A program made the translations under genes and the position numbers. Of a stretch of 64,000 nt of DNA, positions 18,007 through 26,064 are shown piece after piece. Source of the stretch: Sphingobium sp. BYY-5 (lineage in GTDB: Bacteria; Pseudomonadota; Alphaproteobacteria; Sphingomonadales; Sphingomonadaceae); the NCBI RefSeq assembly GCF_022758885.1, contig NZ_JALEBH010000001.1, positions 1,302,001 through 1,366,000 on the forward strand. The letters are read 5' to 3'. Position 1 is the stretch's first letter. Every line of letters begins with the position of its first letter. The notes under the pieces are model-generated. The model made no database searches and was not told where the DNA came from. It saw only the letters and a program-made list of their open reading frames with translations.

Positions 18007-18642
18007 ATGAAGACGATATTTCTGATTGCCGCCACCTGCCTCACTGCACTGACGACAGTCCCCGCTTCGGCCCAGTTACTAGGCGGCGGAGGCCTTGGCG
18101 GCGCGCTGGGTGGCACGATGGGTGGCCTGGGTGGATCGCTGGGCGGCACGCTCGGCGGTTCGGGTAGCCTCGATCGCAGCATGGACCTGGACAATGGCCG
18201 CGTCAGCGCCAGCGGATCGCGCCGTGGCCGCGCTTCCGCGGAAGGAACGACAAGCCGCAACGGCAAGACGCACGGCGCTTCAGGTTCCGCCGATGGATCG
18301 GCCAGCAGCGCCCTGGCGGTCGACACGCTGGGTGTCAGCGACGCCCGCAACGCCGTGGGCAATGTCCGCGACCGGGCGAGCGATAGCGTCGGCGCAGCGC
18401 AGGAACGGGTTGCCACCACCGCCGCGAGTGCGCGTGATCGGGCCGATAGCGTGGCGAGCGCCACCCGCGACCGCGCCTCCTATGCCGCCAACCAGGCCGG
18501 ATCGGCTGCGGGCAATGCCGCCGGCCGTGCTACAGGCGCGCTCGACAACGCCGCCTCGATCGATGCCAGCGGACAGGTTTCGGGGCAGGCCCAGGGCGCG
18601 ACGTCCTCGTCACCCTCCACCCCGGATCAGGCGAATAACTGA
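18007..18642 (+). CDS. Secreted Gly-rich / LEA-like repeat protein
   Basis: 211 residues with a clear signal peptide (MKTIFLIAATCLTALTTVP, cleaved after ASA). The mature protein begins with a GGxxGG-rich stretch of about 30 residues, followed by Ser/Arg-rich sequence. A segment of Ala/Asp/Arg repeats (VRDRASDSVGAAQERV, SARDRADSVASATRDRA) is reminiscent of amphipathic LEA-type helices. No enzyme motif is seen. AAGGAG seven bases before ATG 18007 fixes the start. A putative ECF promoter precedes it. The function is unknown, but exported protective or structural proteins have this composition. Confidence 0.75.
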   Translation: MKTIFLIAATCLTALTTVPASAQLLGGGGLGGALGGTMGGLGGSLGGTLGGSGSLDRSMDLDNGRVSASGSRRGRASAEGTTSRNGKTHGASGSADGSASSALAVDTLGVSDARNAVGNVRDRASDSVGAAQERVATTAASARDRADSVASATRDRASYAANQAGSAAGNAAGRATGALDNAASIDASGQVSGQAQGATSSSPSTPDQANN

Positions 18643-18711
18643 CCCCCGCGCCATTGCCTGAATGGACCGGCGATCCTTTCATTATCATCGCCCCTCCTTT
18701 CACCACAACGG

Positions 18712-18744
18712 AAAAGGCCGGCGCCCTTTCGGACCCCGGCCTTT
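18712..18744 (-). terminator. Rho-independent terminator of ctrA
   Basis: AAAGGCCGG at 18713 pairs with CCGGCCTTT ending at 18744. On the minus strand the hairpin is followed by TTTTCC. It lies 24 bp after the ctrA stop and 70 bp after the convergent Gly-rich gene, so it may serve both. Confidence 0.75.
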
Positions 18745-18768
18745 CCACCCCTTTCGAACCGACGCGGA

Positions 18769-19476
18769 TCAGGCCACCTTGGCCTGTTCCTCCAGCACCT
18801 CGTCCGGATCGCGCAGTACATAGCCGCGGCCCCAGACGGTCTCGATATAATTGTCGCCGCCGCAGGCCAGCGCCAGTTTCTTGCGCAGCTTGCAGATGAA
18901 AACGTCGATGATCTTGAGTTCCGGCTCATCCATGCCGCCATAGAGATGGTTCAGGAACATCTCCTTGGTCAGCGTGGTGCTCTTGCGGAGCGAGAGCAAC
19001 TCCAGCATCGAATATTCCTTGCCGGTCAGGTGGACGCGATTGCCGTCCACTTCCACGGTCTTGGCGTCCAGATTGACCGCCAGCTTGCCGGTGCGGATGA
19101 CCGATTGCGAATGCCCCTTCGACCGGCGCACCACGGCATGAATGCGGGCGATCAGTTCTTCGCGGTGGAAGGGCTTGGTCACATAATCGTCGGCGCCGAA
19201 GCCGAAGGACCGGACCTTGCTGTCCATTTCGCTGATGCCCGACAGGATCAGGACCGGCGTCTGCACCTTGGCCGCGCGCAGCTTCTTGAGCACGTCATAG
19301 CCATGCATGTCCGGCAGGTTCAGGTCGAGGCAGATGATGTCATAATCATAGAGCTTGCCCAGATCGAGGCCTTCCTCACCCAGGTCGGTCGTATAGACGT
19401 TGAACCCCTCGGTCGTGAGCATAAGCTCGATCGCCTTGGCAGTACTCGGTTCGTCCTCAATCAGCAGCACGCGCAT
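18769..19476 (-). CDS. ctrA: Cell-cycle response regulator CtrA
   Basis: 235 residues. The receiver domain has the phosphoacceptor Asp51 in [10 protein letters not shown], acidic residues at [10 protein letters not shown], and Lys in [10 protein letters not shown]. The C-terminal winged helix has [40 protein letters not shown] and TVWGRGYVL, which identify CtrA among OmpR-family regulators. It is phosphorylated through CckA-ChpT, and chpT is at 47155 in this window. CtrA controls motility, division and, in some species, replication. The long upstream region contains a CtrA-box-like sequence. Confidence 0.96.
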   Translation of the reverse strand: MRVLLIEDEPSTAKAIELMLTTEGFNVYTTDLGEEGLDLGKLYDYDIICLDLNLPDMHGYDVLKKLRAAKVQTPVLILSGISEMDSKVRSFGFGADDYVTKPFHREELIARIHAVVRRSKGHSQSVIRTGKLAVNLDAKTVEVDGNRVHLTGKEYSMLELLSLRKSTTLTKEMFLNHLYGGMDEPELKIIDVFICKLRKKLALACGGDNYIETVWGRGYVLRDPDEVLEEQAKVA

Positions 19477-19566
19477 GTGAAGCCCCTTCGTGTCGCAGCC
19501 CCCGGTTACCCCAACCAGAATGGGTTCTGCTCCAATTTGTTAACCAAAAAACTTCTGAAGGACAAA

Positions 19567-19585
19567 GGTTAATTTTTTCATAACC
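19567..19585 (-). promoter_or_regulatory. CtrA-box-like sequence upstream of ctrA
   Basis: The minus strand reads TTAT-N7-TTAACC, matching the CtrA consensus TTAA-N7-TTAAC except for one base in the first half-site. A lone TTAAC half-site lies about 30 bp closer to the gene. Autoregulation of ctrA is common in alphaproteobacteria. The rest of the 281-bp gap to the LysR gene is AT-richer than its surroundings and shows nothing else I recognise. Confidence 0.45.
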
Positions 19586-19757
19586 GGCAGGAATCCGCGA
19601 GTCGCTGCAAAACGAATCTGTTTACAAAGAGTTGAGGCGAAAGCGCTCAAATCGGAGTCAAGCGGGATTCATTCGCAAAATAAAGCGTTAGCGGCCACGC
19701 GCCGCCCGGCCCTGCCGCCATCGCCGGCAACTCTTTCACCAATCTTGACGAGTGGGG

Positions 19758-20651
19758 TTAACAGCCGTGATGGCGGATCAGGAAATCGAGCAACGCATCG
19801 ACCCGCGCCGGACGCAGGCGCGACGGCGGCGTCACCAGATGCAGACCAAAGGGTGGCGGCCGCCAGTCGACCAATATCTCCTCCACCTCTCCAGCGGCGA
19901 GCGCGTTGCCGACGATGAAGTCGGGCAACCGCGCAATGCCCACCCCCAGCTTGAGCGCGGGCAGCATCGCCTCCCCACTGTTCACGGTGATGCGGCTGCG
20001 CACCTGCACCACCACATTCTGCTGCCCCGGTCCGGAAAAGCGCCAGACATCGGGCGTCGGGATGTTGGAATAGCAGAAACAGTCATGGCTCCCCAGGTCC
20101 GAGGGATGCTGCGGCCGCCCCCTTGCATCGAGATAGGCAGGCGAGGCGATGGTGTGCATCGTCACATCCGCCAGCCGCCGCGCGCGCAGCGAGCTGTCGG
20201 GCATGTCGGCGATGCGGATCGTCGCGTCCAGCCCCATGTCCACAATGTCTATCTTCGCGTCGGACAGATGCAGGTCGACATCGACCAGCGGATGATCCTT
20301 GGTGAACTGCGCGATCAACGGCGCGATGCGCAGCAGGCCGAAGGTCATCGGCGCGCCCAAGCGCACCACGCCGGAAAGCGCCACCGTTTCGTCGCGCGCT
20401 GCTTCTTCGGCCGCCTGGCCCTCCACCAGGATGCGCTGGGCATGGTCGGCCAGCCGCTTGCCGCTTTCGGTCAGCGCCAGGCGGCGGCTGGTGCGGTTGA
20501 ACAGGCTGGTGTCCAGATGCTCCTCCAGCCGCGTCACCGCCTTGGAGACCGTCGCCTTGGAGACGGAAAGCGCCTTGGCCGCATCGGTGAAACTGCGATG
20601 TTCGACCACCGCGGCGAACATCGCCCAGGCCTCGAAATCAGGTAGTCGCAT
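19758..20651 (-). CDS. LysR-family transcriptional regulator
   Basis: 297 residues. The N-terminal winged helix-turn-helix (FAAVVEHRSFTDAAKALSVS, KATVSKAVTRLEEHLDTSLF) is followed by the periplasmic-binding-like effector domain from about residue 90 (GVVRLGAPMTFGLLRIAPL). It belongs to the CrgA/AaeR-like group of regulators. It is divergent from a pirin gene and a WrbA gene, a recurrent arrangement in proteobacteria in which the LysR protein controls quinone- or electrophile-response genes. The 139-bp intergenic region would hold the operator. Confidence 0.88.
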   Translation of the reverse strand: MRLPDFEAWAMFAAVVEHRSFTDAAKALSVSKATVSKAVTRLEEHLDTSLFNRTSRRLALTESGKRLADHAQRILVEGQAAEEAARDETVALSGVVRLGAPMTFGLLRIAPLIAQFTKDHPLVDVDLHLSDAKIDIVDMGLDATIRIADMPDSSLRARRLADVTMHTIASPAYLDARGRPQHPSDLGSHDCFCYSNIPTPDVWRFSGPGQQNVVVQVRSRITVNSGEAMLPALKLGVGIARLPDFIVGNALAAGEVEEILVDWRPPPFGLHLVTPPSRLRPARVDALLDFLIRHHGC

Positions 20652-20790
20652 CGGGAAACAATCCGTTTCAAAGCTGCTTGTTCAAGAAACGATCCTGATC
20701 GCTAGATTGTCGGAAAGCAAGCGGAAGCATCCGCCTCCGCAACGAAAGCCCCTCGAACCTTCCGGTTCGAAAAACCAAAGGTTAAGACTC

Positions 20791-21510
20791 ATGACCACGA
20801 CCACCGCGAGCCGCATCGAGCGCCGCCCGTTCGCGTCGCTCGGCCATGCCGACCATGGCTGGCTGAATGCACGTCACCATTTTTCCTTCGCCGACTATCA
20901 TGACGAAGAACGTATGCACTGGGGCGCGATCCGGGTGTGGAACGACGATGAGATCGGTCCGCGCTCTGGCTTTCCGCCGCATCCGCACAGCGACATGGAG
21001 ATCATCACCTATGTCCGTACTGGCGCGATCACTCACCAGGACAGCCTGGGCAACAAGGGGCGCACCGAAGCGGGCGACGTTCAGGTCATGTCGGCCGGCA
21101 CGGGCATCCGTCACGCCGAATATAATCTGGAGGATGAGACCACCACCCTGTTCCAGATCTGGATCATTCCCCGCGCTCGCGGCGGCCAGCCCAGTTGGGG
21201 GGCCAAGCCCTTCCCGAAGGGCGACCGCTCCGGCAAGCTGGTGATCCTGGCCAGCGGCTATGACGAGGACAGGGAAGCGCTGCGCATCCGCGCCGATGCC
21301 CGCCTGCTGGGCGGCACGATCAAGGCAGGCGAGAGCGTGACCTATGAAAGCGGCGAAGGACGCCACCTCTATCTGGTCCCGGCGACGGGCCGGATCGAGA
21401 TTGACGGGCAAGGCTTCGAAGCCCGTGACGGCGCGGCAATCATCGGCGGCGGGCCCATCACCATCACCGCCCTGGAGGACGCTGAAATCGTCCTGGTGGA
21501 CAGTCTGTAA
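20791..21510 (+). CDS. Pirin family protein (YhaK/YhhW type)
   Basis: 239-residue bicupin. The N-terminal cupin has the metal-binding signature GFPPHPHSDMEIITYV with two His, later Glu in EAGDVQVMSAGTGIRHAEYN and a further His. The second cupin is degenerate (GRHLYLVPATGRIEIDG). Members of this group show quercetin-2,3-dioxygenase activity in vitro, but the physiological substrate is unknown. The open frame is longer upstream, but homology begins at 20791. It is divergent from the LysR gene and followed by wrbA. Confidence 0.88.
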   Translation: MTTTTASRIERRPFASLGHADHGWLNARHHFSFADYHDEERMHWGAIRVWNDDEIGPRSGFPPHPHSDMEIITYVRTGAITHQDSLGNKGRTEAGDVQVMSAGTGIRHAEYNLEDETTTLFQIWIIPRARGGQPSWGAKPFPKGDRSGKLVILASGYDEDREALRIRADARLLGGTIKAGESVTYESGEGRHLYLVPATGRIEIDGQGFEARDGAAIIGGGPITITALEDAEIVLVDSL

Positions 21511-21636
21511 TCCCTTTGGCTGCACCCCCCTTGGCCCGTCCTCTTCCCCCCTCGGACGGGCCGGGCCGCTCGCATATCCCCCCTCATGCGGGCGGCCACC
21601 CTTTTCTTCGGCAATTTTTAGTAAGGAAGCATGACA

Positions 21637-22236
21637 ATGGCTAAGGTTCTGGTTCTCTATTATTCCTCCTATGGTCATATCGAAACGATGGCCAAGGCCA
21701 TTGCCGAGGGCGCGGCGTCCGCCGGTGCGCAGGTCGACATCAAGCGCGTGCCCGAAACCGCCCCGCTCGAAGTCGCGCAGGCCGCGCATTTCAAGCTGGA
21801 CCAGGACGCGCCCATCGCCACCGTGGCCGAACTGGCGGATTATGACGCGATCGTCGTCGGCACAGGCACGCGCTTTGGCCGCATGTCGAGCCAGATGGCG
21901 GCCTTCCTCGACCAGGCCGGTGGCCTGTGGATGCGCGGCGCGCTCAATGGCAAGGTCGGCGGCGCCTTCACCTCCACCGCGTCACAGCACGGCGGTCAGG
22001 AAGTGACGCTTTTCTCGATCATCACCAACCTGCTGCATTTCGGCATGACCATCGTTGGCCTGGACTATGGCTTTGCGGGCCAGATGGGCGTGGACAAGGT
22101 GCGCGGCGGATCGCCCTATGGCGCGACCACGCTCGCCGACAGCGACGGCAGCCGTCAGCCGAGCGAGGAAGAGCTGGACGGCGCCCGCTACCAGGGTCGC
22201 CGCATCGCCGAAACCGCGATCAAACTGCACGGTTAA
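21637..22236 (+). CDS. wrbA: NAD(P)H:quinone oxidoreductase WrbA
   Basis: 199 residues, flavodoxin-like and FMN-dependent. [16 protein letters not shown] carries the phosphate-binding loop, then [13 protein letters not shown], and [11 protein letters not shown] near residue 118 as in E. coli WrbA. It reduces quinones by two electrons, avoiding semiquinones. Two ATGs occur at 21631 and 21637; the second gives the family's usual start and an eight-base gap from AAGGA. A strong terminator follows. It is likely coregulated with the pirin gene by the LysR protein. Confidence 0.93.
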   Translation: MAKVLVLYYSSYGHIETMAKAIAEGAASAGAQVDIKRVPETAPLEVAQAAHFKLDQDAPIATVAELADYDAIVVGTGTRFGRMSSQMAAFLDQAGGLWMRGALNGKVGGAFTSTASQHGGQEVTLFSIITNLLHFGMTIVGLDYGFAGQMGVDKVRGGSPYGATTLADSDGSRQPSEEELDGARYQGRRIAETAIKLHG

Positions 22237-22314
22237 CCGCGCGCCGCACCGTCTATCGGATGCGGCATGATTAGGCCTTTGGGTCGCATCAAGGCTTGAA
22301 ACAGGCCGTAAGGA

Positions 22315-22352
22315 GGGGCTGGCGCATCGGGACTATGCGCCAGCCCCTTTTT
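22315..22352 (+). terminator. Rho-independent terminator of wrbA
   Basis: GGGGCTGGCGCAT pairs perfectly with ATGCGCCAGCCCC around a seven-base loop and is followed by TTTTT. It lies about 80 bp after the wrbA stop. Confidence 0.9.
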
Positions 22353-22370
22353 GCTTGGGGATCAAGGCAA

Positions 22371-22438
22371 AATCTCGTCCTCTCCTGGCAGGGGAGGATT
22401 TTCTCATGGCGTTTGCAAATGCCATAATCGCCTTTTGT
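22371..22438. repeat. Intergenic repeat, family S, copy 1
   Basis: The sequence contains GGGGAGGATTTTC, then GTTTGCAAATGCC and ATAATCGCCTTTTG. The same three blocks recur in order at 45869-45955 with a short insertion. It lies between the wrbA terminator and purS. Function is unknown. Confidence 0.6.
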
Positions 22439-22573
22439 TTGCGCAGGCGGGATGACGGGCGATTCTGTCATAATGGCTTGCCTCAGCGCCGCACCGCGCC
22501 TAGGGGGTGCGGCAACGCCATTTCCCCCGCGCATGAGGCGCGGTATTTGTCGATTCCAAGGAGTCCGCACCCC

Positions 22574-22807
22574 ATGAAAGCCCGCATCTTCGTCACCCTC
22601 AAGGGCGGTGTCCTCGATCCGCAGGGCAAGGCGATCCACCATGCGCTCGAAGGTCTGGGCTTTGGCGGCGTCAACGACGTGCGCGCCGGCAAGCTCATCG
22701 AACTGGACCTGGCCGACGGCACCAGCGACGAGGATATCGACGCCATGTGCCGCAAGCTGCTGGCCAACACCGTGATCGAAAATTACCGCATCGAAAAGGT
22801 GGCCTGA
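22574..22807 (+). CDS. purS: Phosphoribosylformylglycinamidine synthase subunit PurS
   Basis: 77 residues starting MKARIFVTLKGGVLDPQGKA, the small subunit that bridges PurL and PurQ in the three-part FGAM synthase. The ferredoxin-like beta-alpha-beta-beta-alpha pattern ends in NTVIENYRIE, as in the family. purQ begins three bases after the stop. purL is not in this window. Confidence 0.95.
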   Translation: MKARIFVTLKGGVLDPQGKAIHHALEGLGFGGVNDVRAGKLIELDLADGTSDEDIDAMCRKLLANTVIENYRIEKVA

Positions 22808-22810
22808 ATC

Positions 22811-23485
22811 ATGAAGAGCGCCGTCATCGTCTTTCCCGGCAGCAATTGCGACCGCGACCTGGCGGTGGCGTTCGAAGCTGCGACCGGCACCAAGCCAGCC
22901 ATGGTCTGGCACCGCGACACCGAATTGCCCGACGACATCGACCTGATCGGCGTGCCGGGCGGATTTTCCTATGGCGACTATCTGCGTTCCGGCGCGATGG
23001 CCGCGCGTTCGCCGGTGATGCAAGCGGTGGCCAAGGCCGCCGATCGCGGCGCCTTCGTCCTGGGCATCTGCAACGGCTTTCAGGTGCTGACCGAAACCGG
23101 TCTGCTGCCCGGCGCGCTGCTGCGCAACGCCGGCGGCCATTTCGTCTGCCGTGACGTCGCCCTGACGGTCGAAAACGCCCAGAGCGCCTTCACCAGCCGC
23201 TATGACGCGGGTGAGGCGATCAACCTCCCCGTCGCCCATCATGACGGCAATTATTTCGCCGACGCCGCGACGCTGGATCGACTGGAGGGCGAAGGCCGCG
23301 TCGCGCTGCGCTATGCGGAGAGCGTCAACGGATCGGCCCGCAACATCGCGGGCATCCTCAACGAAGCGGGCAATGTGCTGGGCATGATGCCCCATCCCGA
23401 GCGCGTGATCGAACCCGCCCATGGCGCAACCGATGGCAAGCGCCTGTTCCAGGGCTTGGTCGAGGGATTGCTGACACGGGCATAA
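22811..23485 (+). CDS. purQ: Phosphoribosylformylglycinamidine synthase subunit PurQ (glutaminase)
   Basis: 224 residues, class I glutamine amidotransferase that feeds ammonia to PurL. The nucleophile Cys is in [10 protein letters not shown] near residue 85, and the His/Glu pair is in [11 protein letters not shown] near residue 197. The N-terminus [12 protein letters not shown] is characteristic of PurQ. It follows purS by three bases in an operon and ends before a strong terminator. Confidence 0.96.
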   Translation: MKSAVIVFPGSNCDRDLAVAFEAATGTKPAMVWHRDTELPDDIDLIGVPGGFSYGDYLRSGAMAARSPVMQAVAKAADRGAFVLGICNGFQVLTETGLLPGALLRNAGGHFVCRDVALTVENAQSAFTSRYDAGEAINLPVAHHDGNYFADAATLDRLEGEGRVALRYAESVNGSARNIAGILNEAGNVLGMMPHPERVIEPAHGATDGKRLFQGLVEGLLTRA

Positions 23486-23510
23486 GTCCGGGCTGTATCG
23501 AGACACAGAA

Positions 23511-23546
23511 AAGGGGCGCTTCCGCGATATGGAAGCGCCCCTTTTT
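23511..23546 (+). terminator. Rho-independent terminator of purSQ
   Basis: GGGGCGCTTCC pairs with GGAAGCGCCCC around seven bases and is followed by TTTTTA. It lies 28 bp after the purQ stop. Confidence 0.92.
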
Positions 23547-23914
23547 ATGTTTTGAGCGGGAAATCAGCGAAGGAATGCGCGGGCATAAAAATTACCCCTT
23601 GTGATGCATGCCTCTACTGAACCTGACAGTTGTGTTGCGCCAATCTCAGTGAAACGCGACACGCCCATTTCCAACCGCGGCGCGGGAGAATGAAGAACAG
23701 TCTTTGGCGAGCCGGTGCCACCGCGATCCTCGACTGCCTTCTTCTCCACAGCCATGGCAGCACGATCCGCAGTGATAGCTATCGATCAAGCGAAAGTGAT
23801 GGGGCGACCCTTTGCAAAGGCCGCTGACCGGCAAACCACAATATACTCTGCCAGATTGCGCCATACACATGGTTCCGCCACCGTGATCCGAGACATGAAT
23901 ATCCAAAATAAAGC
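23547..23914. other. Gene-free, lower-GC stretch at the left edge of the polysaccharide island
   Basis: No convincing coding frame on either strand: the short open frames show no known motif and no good ribosome site. Base composition drops here compared with the purine genes on the left. This is probably the left boundary of the acquired cassette. I see no intact repeat or insertion sequence in it. Confidence 0.5.
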
Positions 23915-25141
23915 TCAGGTGAAGGTGAAAATCTTCGAAATATGAATGCCATGTGCCTGATTGTCTTCGCTGCCGCTTTCCACAGACGGGTACCATGCCT
24001 CAATATCCAGATGCAGTCGCTTGCCGGCATAAGAACGATCGAAAGTCAGGAAATGCCGACCGCTGGGATAACACATGGCGTGCGCCTCGCCAGAGTCTGT
24101 GTGCCATGTCATGTTGATCGGGCGCGGCCGATAATTCTCAAACTGTAAGGTAACCAGTTGCGTGTCCTGTTCGAACATAGGCGTCAGTGCACACTCACCC
24201 GATCCAATAATGTAATCGCCATTACGCCTCAGACCTTGCATCTGCCAGGATGAAACCGCCTCATCAAGCTCAAGCAACCTGCGTCCACGCAGATTGGCCA
24301 CCCATACCTGACCGATATCCGAATCGGCATGATCGAATACTTCTACGTCCAAGCCTGAGCGCTGGAATGCATCAAGCAGGAACGGCTGCGACCAGCCGCT
24401 TTCGAACCAGCCAAATTTGCGGATGCAATAGACCGAAAGCGCATCAAGCCGCAGCCCCCAGTTCTTCCACCAATTCTGGTTGACCGGCTCCCCAGACAAC
24501 ACGATCTTGCCTTCGGGCTTGAGATGCGCGGCCATGCGCTGGATCAACTCCCAAGGCTTCGCAGCGTGGTGGAAGCATTCATAGAACTGGATGACATCAT
24601 ATTGCTCGTCCGCACTGAACGAATCGAAGCTGCTTTGGTGCGCGCTGATCCTGCGGCTGCCCGCAGCAGCGCGCTGATTGATGAGATTCACGAACTGCGG
24701 GTTGATGTCGATGCTGGTGACGTCAAGACCGCTATATGCGGCGATCTCGGACGAGAGGCCCCAGCCGCAGCCCATGTCGAGCATCTTGCCACCCAAAGGC
24801 GGCCGGGCGAATTTCAGCGCGCGCGCCAGCCGCTCGAGATGCACGGCAAGCCCGGAAGGCGAATCATGATTATAGGGATTGGCCGCCGAAATATGTGCAG
24901 CGGTATCGATATCGCCCAGTTCATTCTTGGCCTGTTCGAATTCTCGGTTCGAAAGTTCGTTATAAAGCCCAATCTGTGCCGCATAATACTCATCCGAGAA
25001 TGGATCAAGTTCCTGGTCGACAAAGACAGTCGGCTCATAAGAAAAATCGTGCCAATACTGATTACATTCTGCTGCGCCTGGCCCCCCGAACCTGTCGGAT
25101 AAGCTAACGAATTCATCGAGATCGGGCGCCCGTAACTGCAT
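23915..25141 (-). CDS. SAM-dependent methyltransferase with C-terminal extension, polysaccharide region
   Basis: 408 residues. The class I methyltransferase motif I is KMLDMGCGWGLSS at about residue 120, with the acidic residue after motif II in VTSIDINPQFV and the motif IV region in YDVIQFYECFHH. About 90 residues at the C-terminus (from MFEQDTQLVTLQFENYRP) look like a beta-sandwich rather than part of the catalytic fold. The double glycosyltransferase at 26061 has a comparable tail. It probably methylates a sugar or glycan end. It lies alone, with eroded DNA on both sides. Confidence 0.75.
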   Translation of the reverse strand: MQLRAPDLDEFVSLSDRFGGPGAAECNQYWHDFSYEPTVFVDQELDPFSDEYYAAQIGLYNELSNREFEQAKNELGDIDTAAHISAANPYNHDSPSGLAVHLERLARALKFARPPLGGKMLDMGCGWGLSSEIAAYSGLDVTSIDINPQFVNLINQRAAAGSRRISAHQSSFDSFSADEQYDVIQFYECFHHAAKPWELIQRMAAHLKPEGKIVLSGEPVNQNWWKNWGLRLDALSVYCIRKFGWFESGWSQPFLLDAFQRSGLDVEVFDHADSDIGQVWVANLRGRRLLELDEAVSSWQMQGLRRNGDYIIGSGECALTPMFEQDTQLVTLQFENYRPRPINMTWHTDSGEAHAMCYPSGRHFLTFDRSYAGKRLHLDIEAWYPSVESGSEDNQAHGIHISKIFTFT

Positions 25142-25299
25142 AAAATCTATCCATTATCTTGTTCTTAATGAGAAGGAAAACATCCCTCCGGATCATGGTC
25201 TAGAGCATCGAGCGCAGAAGGAAAAAGCGTTTTTTCATTGAGTGGTGCGAGTGTAGAAACTCATTGCATAGCGCAAAGGAGAGATAACCAGTGTTCCGC

Positions 25300-25790
25300 T
25301 GATACCAAGCTCCTGTGATGCTGACTCATCGGGGACCGAGGACGAAGCCGTCTGGCTTGGGGCAGCTTGACGACCTTCAACGTGATACTGCTGCATCGGC
25401 CAGCCCGCGCACCGATATTAGCCCTGATCGACCTAGCAATGTCCACATGATCGCCCGTGACAGTTTGAATGGTAGCGCGGGCGAGCCTTTCTTTCATTTG
25501 CCGTCGCCATAGTCGGCGCATTCACCACTCTCTGGTGTAGAGCGCAACGTCCCGCTGTCGATTATCACAGCGGTGGTCTCGACCGATCGCCCTCCCACTA
25601 GGCAGCGCACAGCGCGAAGCTCATCGACCAGTGCTTCCGAAGCAGCCCGCCGCTAGTCAGCGCTGAGTCTCCGCTGCCCAAGGTGCCAGGTCGTTCAGCA
25701 TCCAACGCCACGGCGCACCAGTTTTCACCATATGACGCAGACCATTGAACACCTCATGAGGGCCGTGCTCGTGTTGCCACGCATCCTCAC
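25300..25790 (-). pseudogene. Decayed IS5-group transposase
   Basis: Read on the minus strand, fragments in different frames match IS5-type DDE transposases. First comes DAWQHEHGPHEVFNGLRHMV (from about 25784), then KTGAPWRWMLNDLAPW. After a stop and frameshift come TAVIIDSGTLRSTPESGE (near 25540) and finally KVVKLPQA (near 25370). These correspond to the N-terminal EVFNGLRW-VRTGAPWR block, the DSRT-QSTPESG catalytic region and the late EVVKLPEA block of the family. Several stops and frameshifts make it nonfunctional. Terminal repeats are not recognisable. Confidence 0.72.
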
Positions 25791-25896
25791 TCTATAGCGT
25801 CATATTCGGCGCGATTAACTTTCGATGGATAAAGTTTGCGATGAAGTTCCAGTCAAGGTTTCGAATCCATTCGAACTCGCGGGTCCATAACAGCCT

Positions 25897-25972
25897 CTAA
25901 TGGTCCGATTCCGGCATTTGTTACCCTGAATCCACGCTATGAAGCGAATGCCAGAATCATCAGGACCACTAG
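25897..25972. repeat. Small inverted-repeat element M1 (MITE-like)
   Basis: The left arm CTAATGGTCCGATTCCGGCA and the right arm, read inversely as CTAGTGGTCCTGATGATTCT, are imperfect inverted copies about 28 bp long around a 20-bp centre. The 76-bp unit has no coding capacity. It lies next to element M2 in eroded DNA. Confidence 0.55.
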
Positions 25973-25985
25973 CAACTATTTGATT

Positions 25986-26064
25986 CTAGTAGATTGTATG
26001 ATTTTGACATTTGCAGACCCATCCCAACCGCCAGGGGGTGCAGATGTCAAAATCAATCCACTAG
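25986..26064. repeat. Small inverted-repeat element M2 (MITE-like)
   Basis: CTAGTAGATTG ... GATTTTGACATTTGCAG at the left is mirrored by CTAGTGGATTGATTTTGACA read inward from the right. The unit is 79 bp, has no coding capacity and is bounded by CTAG. The right terminal CTA supplies the TAG stop codon of the glycosyltransferase gene on the minus strand. Confidence 0.6.

Noticed and set aside
23547-23914. Short open frames in the gap before the methyltransferase
   Set aside because: Cys/His-rich translations on the minus strand and Arg/Ser-rich ones on the plus strand have no ribosome sites or recognisable motifs.
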